From an uncultured Porphyromonadaceae bacterium (GTDB taxonomy: Bacteria; Bacteroidota; Bacteroidia; Bacteroidales; Porphyromonadaceae), in contig CAMYAB010000001.1 in assembly GCA_947253625.1 (NCBI GenBank), positions 62,001 through 126,000 on the forward strand: a stretch of DNA of 64,000 nucleotides. The letters run 5' to 3'. Under the pieces are notes generated by a model. The model did not search any database. It saw only the letters and a list, made by a program, of their open reading frames with translations, and was not told the origin of the DNA. Numbering within the stretch: the stretch's first letter is position 1; each line of letters opens with the position of its first letter. Shown here piece by piece: positions 46,769 to 53,168 of the stretch. The position numbers and the translations under genes are program-made.

Positions 46769-47361
46769 TTAGTCGGCACAGTGCCAATAAGGGGAGTGGC
46801 GGAACCAACTCCTCGATGCGCCCTGCTGAGACACACAGAAAGAGTCCTTAGAGTGATACACCGGTATTACTTGAGGGGGATTTTTGTCCGATACAAAACT
46901 CTTGGTCCCATCGGTGGACTACTTTCCGAACCTAAAAAATAATAAAAGCGGATGAAATAGCCACGCGGAGCATGGCGATCAAATGATAGAGGCCCTAGAG
47001 TCGCTGTTGTGACTCTAGGGCCTCTACTATTCAAAATCGCGTCGGGAAATAGTGACAAAACTCCGAAATATAAGGATTTGAGGCTGACCTATGCTCTGTA
47101 ATCCGCTGTCATCGTAATGATGAACCCTACTAGGGGTTGCGGCCAGACATCACATAGATCAAGGATCTCGGATGTGTAATGTATTGATGAGTTTCCCAAT
47201 TGCCCGACGCGAATATCGTACTCTCTATTTCGCCAGTAAGGGTTCCATTGCTCCCAATGGTTACGACAAAGCTACGGAAATATACTGATACATTCAACCC
47301 ACATCTCCAGCCGGGGTTGGGGTGTCAATTGCTTCGGCACACACTTGGTGGTTCAGGGACC
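46769..47361. other. Intergenic region with hairpin and possible decayed short ORF
   Basis: 593 bp between convergent genes. It contains a strong hairpin (46987-47026, listed apart). On the minus strand a frame is open from TTG 47295-47297 to TAG 47130-47132 (55 codons, including FVVTIGSNGTLTGEIES), and the next frame carries on to a TAG at 47089-47091 (VGFIITMTADYRA). The two together look like one short gene broken by a frameshift, but I cannot name it. A sequence at about 46892-46928 (CTTGGTCCCATCGG) is similar to the left edge of array A4 near 58447. Confidence 0.3.
46987..47026. terminator. Strong 16-bp hairpin in the 46.8-47.4 kb gap
   Basis: Perfect 16-bp arms (46987-47002 and 47011-47026) with an 8-nt loop, rich in G and C. 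No T-run follows on either strand. It may end transcripts coming from either side of the convergent gap, or be the fold of a small RNA. Confidence 0.6.
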
Positions 47362-48243
47362 TTATTCGCTGATGAGGTTGTAGATGCTCAACTGCTCCAT
47401 TGGTATGTGCCCGATCTCTGCTGCAACCTCTGAGAATGAGCTGTTTGGGGTCGTGAGGATTTTCCGGGTATTCGCCAGTGCCAACAACTCTCCAAAGCTT
47501 TCGATAACCCCCTCTTCAGAATCTTGAGAGCTAATAGAGAATGGTGCGAACACATTGTTTCCAAAGAGTGTTTGGAGCCGTTCGCGCTCATCCATTGATG
47601 TGGTGGCAACGAAGAAGCGTATGGTCGGGTCAGCTTCGAGCATTGATTGCATTTTTTTGATGAATAAGTCCGTCGGGCACTCCTGTGTCGAGGATCCACG
47701 CTGTTGACGGTTGATATGTATGCCGACTACGTTGTCCGACCACCCCGACATGCGTGAGTTGCGGATGTTTGTTACTTCTACCGTTGGATCAATGGCTTGG
47801 TACATTTCTCTTTTTTGCACAAAAGGCTCGTTGGTTGCCACAAGGCATTGTTCATTTTGCGCCTGTAGCCAGTGTAGGAGTTCTTTTGGGTTTTCTGCCT
47901 TTAGCTTGGAGACTTTTTGGGGCGATATGAAGCGGTCATACCGTAGGAATATAAACGGTGCGGGAAAGAAAAGATTGGCTTTGCGAGGGGTGTCGTTCAA
48001 GAACCAGTCGGTCCAGCTGGAGTCTCTGATGGTTATAGATGATGGCACGAACTTGGGAGACAGAGTGAATAGCCGACTGTATGGGCAACTGAAGCTGTCT
48101 GTCCTGAACCAAATGATCTCGGCCTCCTTTTCGGTCTCTTTTAGGACTTCTATGAAAGAAGCGATGGTCCTAAGTCGCTTGGCAATCCCGCTGTAGGAGA
48201 TCAAGGTCGTTTTTCCGGTCTTGTTTGGGGTCGTGTTTTTCAT
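47362..48243 (-). CDS. Glycosyltransferase-like protein of the polysaccharide operon
   Basis: 293 residues of no family I can name with certainty. The C-terminal half (VVGIHINRQQRGSSTQECPTDLFIKKMQSMLEADPTIRFFVATTS ... SFGELLALANTRKILTTPNSSFSEVAAEIG) has the layout of the nucleotide-sugar-binding half of fucosyltransferase- or O-fucosyltransferase-like GT folds: an Arg-containing strand, then a Ser/Thr-x-x-Ser-x-Phe loop. The N-terminus begins with a short strand (TTLISYSGIAKRLRTIASF). The gene overlaps the flippase gene by 4 bp. I infer a sugar-transferase role from fold and context. Confidence 0.5.
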   Translation of the reverse strand: MKNTTPNKTGKTTLISYSGIAKRLRTIASFIEVLKETEKEAEIIWFRTDSFSCPYSRLFTLSPKFVPSSITIRDSSWTDWFLNDTPRKANLFFPAPFIFLRYDRFISPQKVSKLKAENPKELLHWLQAQNEQCLVATNEPFVQKREMYQAIDPTVEVTNIRNSRMSGWSDNVVGIHINRQQRGSSTQECPTDLFIKKMQSMLEADPTIRFFVATTSMDERERLQTLFGNNVFAPFSISSQDSEEGVIESFGELLALANTRKILTTPNSSFSEVAAEIGHIPMEQLSIYNLISE

Positions 48244-49730
48244 AGTTTTTGGATGAAAGCTTTTGTTTCGGAAAGGAGTAGTCGGAATGAATTGGTGCGC
48301 CTCAACAAAAGGTATGCCGTCGTCAGTACCAGTGCATTTTTTAGGAGTACCGGCACAATGCCGGAGGTCTTGCCAATGAGTGTACAGAGGAGGACTACCG
48401 TGGCTGTGGTGATGAATAGCCAGCCATGCTCTTTGGTGATGGGTGTGAGTCGGAGCTTTCTCCAGAGGATGGCTTGCTGGAATATATAGCTGACGATGAG
48501 CGTGAGCAGTGTGGCGAGGGCGGCCCCTTCGAGGCCAATTTGCTCAATGAGTAGATAGTTGAGTGATACCGTCAAGATGGCGACGAAAATGGTATAGACC
48601 AGGCTCCAGATGTAGTGTCGTGAGTAGCGGAGGATGGCGTTGCCAAACGAGAACGAAAGGTCGATCAGCCGAGCTAGCCCCAGTGTAAGCACCACCCACT
48701 TTCCGCGGGCGTAAGTTTGGGTATTGGGCATCACCTCAAATATGAAGTCAATGTTTGTCCAGATCAGGGTAAATAGGATGAGACCTACCAGTAATTGTTG
48801 TTCAGAGACTGTCCTATAGAGCTTTTGGATGCGAGGAGTGTCTTGCTCATGAAGTGCGGATGAAATCAGTGGCGAGCTGATAGCCGTAATCGATCGGGAG
48901 GGCATCTCAATGACTGCAACGATAAAAAAGGCAATAGAGTAGATCCCGGCATAGTCAAGTCCCATTTGGGCCGAAACCATGAAGAGATCGAGCCGAGCAA
49001 TGATGCTACTGCCTAGGGCACTGACGAGTGTAAGTCCGGTGTAGTTTAGGAAGTCTTTTCGGATCGATGGGCTTGGCAGTGTGAGGTCAGAAGTAAAAGA
49101 CCTGGGCGATATATGGGCCATGTACCCTAGGTCCAGCACCATACATACGCCGTAGCAACCGACAAATAAGACGAGGAAAGAATCAAGCGAATCAATGGCT
49201 CTCGTGCCGTAGAGTACATATGCAACGCAGAGTAGGACCCTTAGGACGACTTCTCGGATTGTGCGTGGAACCACCACCCTTTGCTTTAGTGTGCTGTACA
49301 CTTCGCCGACAGTCATGTACATCGTGAAAGCCATCAGGGGCAGGACTAGGAGGTAATACTTTTGGAATAGCCCACCTCCGGCCTTGTCACTAGGGGTGAA
49401 ATAGCTCACTAGTGGCTCCCGAAACACGTAGTATAGCAGAGAAAACAACACGAGCCCGACAAGCGGTATCCCCAATGCGTACCATACGAAGCCCCCATCT
49501 CGTCCGTCCTCTGTCCGAAATGACGGGTAATACCGTATGGCCGAAGACTGCGTGGCGAGCAGAGCGAATCCCCCCAGTAGCATAGCAACCTCGACCACCA
49601 ATCGAGTGAGCCCAATCTCCTCCGGCGTAAGGTATTGGACAAGGACAAAGAATGTCGTCAGGAACCCAATAAACGCCCCCACCAGTGTGGCAAGCGTGGC
49701 TTTGGCACTTTGTTGATAAATAAGACTCAT
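48240..49730 (-). CDS. Polysaccharide flippase (Wzx/PST-type)
   Basis: 496 residues with about 12 to 14 membrane helices, starting SAKATLATLVGAFIGFLTTFFVLVQYLTPEEIGLTRLV, the typical first helices and loop of oligosaccharide flippases (MATE/MviN superfamily). It moves lipid-linked sugars across the inner membrane. It overlaps gldH upstream and the sugar-transferase-like gene downstream by 4 bp each. Its partner polymerase is not in the window. Confidence 0.85.
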   Translation of the reverse strand: MSLIYQQSAKATLATLVGAFIGFLTTFFVLVQYLTPEEIGLTRLVVEVAMLLGGFALLATQSSAIRYYPSFRTEDGRDGGFVWYALGIPLVGLVLFSLLYYVFREPLVSYFTPSDKAGGGLFQKYYLLVLPLMAFTMYMTVGEVYSTLKQRVVVPRTIREVVLRVLLCVAYVLYGTRAIDSLDSFLVLFVGCYGVCMVLDLGYMAHISPRSFTSDLTLPSPSIRKDFLNYTGLTLVSALGSSIIARLDLFMVSAQMGLDYAGIYSIAFFIVAVIEMPSRSITAISSPLISSALHEQDTPRIQKLYRTVSEQQLLVGLILFTLIWTNIDFIFEVMPNTQTYARGKWVVLTLGLARLIDLSFSFGNAILRYSRHYIWSLVYTIFVAILTVSLNYLLIEQIGLEGAALATLLTLIVSYIFQQAILWRKLRLTPITKEHGWLFITTATVVLLCTLIGKTSGIVPVLLKNALVLTTAYLLLRRTNSFRLLLSETKAFIQKL

Positions 49731-50206
49731 GGGTGTTGCTCAATCCATATTCCGATTTCTCGGACACCGGAGACAATGCTGTCGGTCAAGAGATGTCGGT
49801 AACTAAAGCTGTAGATCCCGGTGTGAGGAAATATCTCTGCGTCCGCTATCACGAAAGAGACCTCCGTGCAGTTGTAGCCCTGTTGATCTTTCCTCATGTC
49901 TTGCGCCTCAATTTTCACAGTCTCAGTCTTGAAGGTATGATCCGGATATTCGATGACTACTCCTATTGGCAAGGTCCTCAGTGCATAGTCACTTGCTATC
50001 CGGATGACACCGGAGACTGTGTACTTGGCTGTGGTGTCCACCTCGTGAGTTATTGCGACCGGGAAGAAGTACTCGTCTGTTTGGCACCACTTGGAGTCCT
50101 TGACTTCGTAGAAGTAACTGTATATCGGAGACTTGACCCTAGTGCAACCGTGAGATAGAGCGACTATAGTCAAAATAGCTATCGCACTTCTTAGGTAAGT
50201 GAGCAT
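49727..50206 (-). CDS. gldH: Gliding-motility-type lipoprotein GldH
   Basis: 159 residues. The lipoprotein signal (LTIVALSHGC, Cys21) is followed by a small beta-rich domain that ends HTGIYSFSYRHLLTDSIVSGVREIGIWIE, the GldH signature. In Flavobacterium it is needed for gliding; in non-gliding Bacteroidales its role is unknown. It starts 13 bp after ricT and overlaps the flippase gene by 4 bp. Confidence 0.9.
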   Translation of the reverse strand: MLTYLRSAIAILTIVALSHGCTRVKSPIYSYFYEVKDSKWCQTDEYFFPVAITHEVDTTAKYTVSGVIRIASDYALRTLPIGVVIEYPDHTFKTETVKIEAQDMRKDQQGYNCTEVSFVIADAEIFPHTGIYSFSYRHLLTDSIVSGVREIGIWIEQHP

Positions 50207-50219
50207 AGGATGCTATTGT

Positions 50220-51548
50220 TTACTTGCCGGTGGATTCTTGCGTACTATTGGTTTTTGGGGGGCGATTCTGGTTGCGGTTTCTGCCCCAGCTCTTGTTTCC
50301 TCTGTTTTGCCCTCGACCTTGCTTTTTTTCGGTTGCTTCTTTCGTTGACCTTTCTCGTGCCGGCCTGGGTTCATCTTCTCTTGGAGTATTGGGGCGAGAT
50401 GTGGCTTTTGGCTTTTGGCTGTTCCGCTTTCGTGACTTGCTTTTCTGTCCTTTTCCCGGTGCGTCAAAGCGTGTAAGGCTACTGTCTACCAAGATGTCTT
50501 TTGAGATCTTTTTCGGGGGGAGGGGGTGTCCAACCTCTGTGTCGCTCTGTAGGCTGTATGGCTCTTGCCCACGTTCGTTTAGGGCGATTATCTCCTTGGC
50601 GCGATCCGCAGAGATTACACAGGCTTCATCCATTGACACCGGCGCATCTGCAGGGACGTAGGTGATTTGCTGTGCGAGTATGTCGGCCTTGTAGTATTTG
50701 TAGATTCCGGACGAGGTGTGCAGCTCGACACTCTTGTTTGGCAGGAGTCCTTGTGCCTCGTAGTAGGTGTTTACTTCGAAGTTGAGACAGCATTTTAGTT
50801 TGGCACACTGTCCGGCTAGCTTTTGAGGATTGGGTGAAATATCCTGGATGCGTGCGGCATTTGTACTCACGGACTTGAAGTCGGTCATCCATCTTGAGCA
50901 ACAAAGTTGTCTGCCACAGGGCCCAATACCACCGATGAGACCGGCTTCTTGTCTTGCCCCGATCTGTCGCATCTCCACTTTTATTTTGAATTCACTGGCC
51001 AGCTCTCGTATGAGTTGCCGAAAGTCCACACGTTTGTCGGCAATGTAGTAAAAGATTGCCTTCTGCCCATCTCCTTGATACTCTACATCGCCGATTTTCA
51101 TTTCCAGCGCAAGCGACTTCGCAATCTGCCTGCTCCGAATCATTGTTTCCTGTTCTTTTGCTTTGGCCTCTTTGTAGCGCTCCAGGTCGTTGGCCTTGGC
51201 GATCCTAAATACTTTGAGAGGAGGGGTGTTGGTCTTTATACGCTTGTTGCGCATCTGTATCTGCACCAGCTTCCCGGTTAGGGATACCGTCCCAATGTCA
51301 TGTCCGGGGTTGGCTTCTACGGCTACCAAGTCTCCTTTTTTGAGCGGAAGGTCGTAGCTGTTGACGTAAAACCCCTTCCTGGTACTTTTGAAGCTGATCT
51401 CTACATACTTGGTCGTGTCTGAAGCAAGGTCCGGAATGTCATAGAGGTAGTCAAAACTCTCCAGCATCCCGCTCCCATTGTCCGAACAACACGAACACCT
51501 GCAATCAATGCAAGATTTACCGATGTCCGTTATATCATTTATATTCAT
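50220..51548 (-). CDS. ricT: PSP1-domain protein (RicT/YaaT family)
   Basis: 442 residues. A PSP1 C-terminal domain (about 100-190, with RQLIRELASEFKIKVEMRQIGARQEAGLIGGIG) and a cysteine-rich region CGRQLCCSRW ... QCAKLKCCLNF, as in Bacillus RicT/YaaT, which binds 4Fe-4S clusters and acts in RNA maturation. At the N-terminus there is a second Cys-rich cluster (CIDCRCSCC). The last 100 residues are Lys/Arg/Pro-rich, disordered and specific to Bacteroidetes. A TACTTTTG -7 element and a leader hairpin (51569-51590) precede it. Confidence 0.92.
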   Translation of the reverse strand: MNINDITDIGKSCIDCRCSCCSDNGSGMLESFDYLYDIPDLASDTTKYVEISFKSTRKGFYVNSYDLPLKKGDLVAVEANPGHDIGTVSLTGKLVQIQMRNKRIKTNTPPLKVFRIAKANDLERYKEAKAKEQETMIRSRQIAKSLALEMKIGDVEYQGDGQKAIFYYIADKRVDFRQLIRELASEFKIKVEMRQIGARQEAGLIGGIGPCGRQLCCSRWMTDFKSVSTNAARIQDISPNPQKLAGQCAKLKCCLNFEVNTYYEAQGLLPNKSVELHTSSGIYKYYKADILAQQITYVPADAPVSMDEACVISADRAKEIIALNERGQEPYSLQSDTEVGHPLPPKKISKDILVDSSLTRFDAPGKGQKSKSRKRNSQKPKATSRPNTPREDEPRPARERSTKEATEKKQGRGQNRGNKSWGRNRNQNRPPKTNSTQESTGK

Positions 51549-51595
51549 ACGTTAGTTCATTCTCTAGGGTGGCTGTCACCGAGTGCCACCATGTG

Positions 51596-51603
51596 CAAAA
51601 GTA
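51596..51603 (-). promoter_or_regulatory. Putative -7 element TACTTTTG for ricT-gldH-flippase
   Basis: It matches TAnnTTTG on the minus strand, 48 bp before the ricT ATG. The leader holds a 6-bp hairpin (GGTGGC at 51569 and GCCACC at 51585). Confidence 0.45.
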
Positions 51604-51697
51604 CTATTTTATCATTGAAGCTAGAAATATGCCTCATATGGAGCAAGCTGATTGACTTGATGAAAAAAAAGAGTGGAGAGCACTTGCACAAAAAAAA

Positions 51698-51733
51698 AAG
51701 CATAGGACTCAATGAATTGGAGTCGCTATGCTT
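51698..51733 (-). terminator. Intrinsic terminator of tRNA-Cys
   Basis: Arms of about 13 bp with one bulge, from 51698 to 51733, followed on the minus strand by ten T. It begins 12 bp after the tRNA 3' end. Confidence 0.9.
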
Positions 51734-51744
51734 CTTATTGAAAG

Positions 51745-51815
51745 AGGTTCCTGGCGGATTCGAACCGCCGTAAACGGATTTGCAGTCCGGTGCATAACCA
51801 CTTTGCTAAGGAACC
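51745..51815 (-). tRNA. tRNA-Cys (GCA)
   Basis: Read on the minus strand, the acceptor stem GGTTCCT/AGGAACC, D-arm, anticodon loop CTGCAAA with anticodon GCA, and T-arm with GGTTCGAATCC all fold. The discriminator is U, as expected for tRNA-Cys; CCA is not encoded. Promoter and terminator flank it closely, so it is a single-gene unit. Confidence 0.95.
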
Positions 51816-51857
51816 ATTTGGTGTTACAATCGAGATACCTCCTCAGTAACTTCAGTG

Positions 51858-51889
51858 CAAATTTAGCACAAAAATATCACTTCGCCAAA
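51858..51889 (-). promoter_or_regulatory. tRNA-Cys promoter: TTTG-N20-TAAATTTG
   Basis: -33 TTTG (51886-51889) and -7 TAAATTTG (51858-51865) on the minus strand with 20-bp spacing, 43 bp before the tRNA 5' end. It is the same arrangement as the AAA gene promoter near 10.4 kb. Confidence 0.8.
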
Positions 51890-51939
51890 GGCATAGCGTC
51901 TCAATCCTGTAGATTATGACTCGTTCCGGGTAGTTCATG

Positions 51940-51971
51940 ATTGTCTCCGGACCTTCGGGAGGACAATTTTT
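51940..51971 (+). terminator. Plus-strand terminator without a visible gene
   Basis: Arms ATTGTC-TCC and GGA-GGACAAT (one bulged base) around a CCTTCGG-rich loop, then five T and a G-run. It is oriented for plus-strand transcription. No plus-strand gene ends nearby: upstream lie only the antisense sides of tRNA-Cys and its terminator. Confidence 0.6.
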
Positions 51972-52030
51972 GGGGGAAGAAAAAGCCGACGAGGTCGGAG
52001 AAAAAGTTGCTTATGTCCAAGTAAAAGATA

Positions 52031-52114
52031 AAATCACTGTGTGATTTCTAGAAATCACACAGTGATTTGAATAAACCACTTAGTGATCTGAATAAATCAC
52101 ATAGTGATTTTGAG
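52031..52114. repeat. Array A3: four 21-bp tandem palindromic units
   Basis: Four consecutive units of exactly 21 bp (starting 52031, 52052, 52073, 52094), each fitting AAATCACNNNGTGATTT plus a 4-bp linker (GAAT or CTAG). Units 1 and 2 together form a perfect 38-bp palindrome (52031-52068). It lies between the orphan plus-strand terminator and the promoter of the GIN-domain gene. The remaining part of the 51816-52367 gap holds an 86-codon frame from GTG 52104 that I do not believe. Confidence 0.95.
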
Positions 52115-52315
52115 TTTTTCATCCGGGAAAAATAGTTTGGAAGTACATCGGGATGACTTTTTAACCTTTAGAATTTCATTTATTGAGGATGGTGGTGAGG
52201 TGAAAGCCTCCAATGACCATGAGGGAGCCTTCTTGTGCTTTCACACGCTTTTATCACTTTGTCCCTGCCACCGCTTGCGGGATCTAGAGTGCAATGAAAG
52301 TGCCGTGGATTTCAT

Positions 52316-52323
52316 TAGATTTG
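52316..52323 (+). promoter_or_regulatory. Putative -7 element TAGATTTG for the GIN-DPP IV-lipA operon
   Basis: It matches TAnnTTTG, 44 bp before the ATG at 52368. The 13-mer TAGATTTGCGTCA is shared exactly with the nrdD promoter region. Confidence 0.55.
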
Positions 52324-52367
52324 CGTCAATCGTATCCATTTATAACTCCAAAAAAGAACATTAGCTC

Positions 52368-53165
52368 ATGCGTGTGAAGCCATATTTTAGGGTAACAGTG
52401 GTGGCACTGGTGTTGACTGTTTTGTCTTCGATGAATTTTGTGTCGGCGCAAGAAACCGTGCGGAATATCAGTGCGAATATCTCTGAACTCCATATTGATG
52501 GTGCTTTTCGTGTTACTGTAGTGAACGACAATAGCACAACCTTGCGATTCAATCAAACCGACTTGGACAATATCCGGGTCCGAGTGAAGGGCAATAAGCT
52601 GTCCATCGTCCAAAAGAAATCGTTGGCGACGGTGTTGGGCTTTTCTTCCAAGCCGACTCTGATAGATCTGAGGATTGGCCTCAAGGACTTAGCCCGTCTC
52701 CGGGAGCTGAAGCTGGCGGGGCAGAGCAAGGTTAGCCTGCATGCTCGGGATTTGCTGTTTGGTGACTTGGAATGCGAGGTCTCCGGGGCTTCCGAGCTGT
52801 CGTTTTTGGGAAAGGCCAACGACCTAAAGGTGGAGCTCAAGGGGGCTTCTCGTGCCTCTGTCGGTACTCAGTGGATCCGAAAGGTTTCGTACGATATTTC
52901 CGGGGCCTCCTCTCTGTCCCACAGCGGGGACTTTGAGGAGATGGACTTGGAGGTCTCAGGTGCGAGTGAGGCCCTACTCTCCGGTGTGGGAGTGGAGTTG
53001 GATGTAGAGGCGTCTGGGACTTGCTCGGTGGATGCGACTGCCCTGAATGCGATGCTAGGAAAGGTCGAAGCCGAGGGTACCTCAAAAGTCAGGGTCAGTA
53101 TCCAGTACCCAACCATCAAAACTTCGGGGCTGGCTCATGTCGAGAATATATACCATATAGATTAA
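52368..53165 (+). CDS. GIN-domain (DUF2807) secreted protein
   Basis: 265 residues with a signal peptide ending FVSAQE (about 29). The rest is the putative auto-transporter adhesin head GIN domain (DUF2807), a right-handed beta-helix of short repeating strands (SVKLEVSGAS-like: LECEVSGASELSFLGKA, SYDISGASSLSHSG, DLEVSGASEALLSG). It is likely exported to the periplasm or surface; function unknown. Three bases separate its stop from the DPP IV ATG. Confidence 0.85.
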   Translation: MRVKPYFRVTVVALVLTVLSSMNFVSAQETVRNISANISELHIDGAFRVTVVNDNSTTLRFNQTDLDNIRVRVKGNKLSIVQKKSLATVLGFSSKPTLIDLRIGLKDLARLRELKLAGQSKVSLHARDLLFGDLECEVSGASELSFLGKANDLKVELKGASRASVGTQWIRKVSYDISGASSLSHSGDFEEMDLEVSGASEALLSGVGVELDVEASGTCSVDATALNAMLGKVEAEGTSKVRVSIQYPTIKTSGLAHVENIYHID

Positions 53166-53168
53166 AGA

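Noticed and set aside
52031..52114. CRP/FNR-type operators
   Set aside because: TGTGA and TCACA halves are present but separated by 10 rather than 6 bases, and the strict 21-bp tandem order is unlike CRP sites.
52104..52364. 86-residue frame before the GIN gene
   Set aside because: It begins with GTG inside array A3, runs through the GIN promoter and has an unlikely Cys/His-rich composition.
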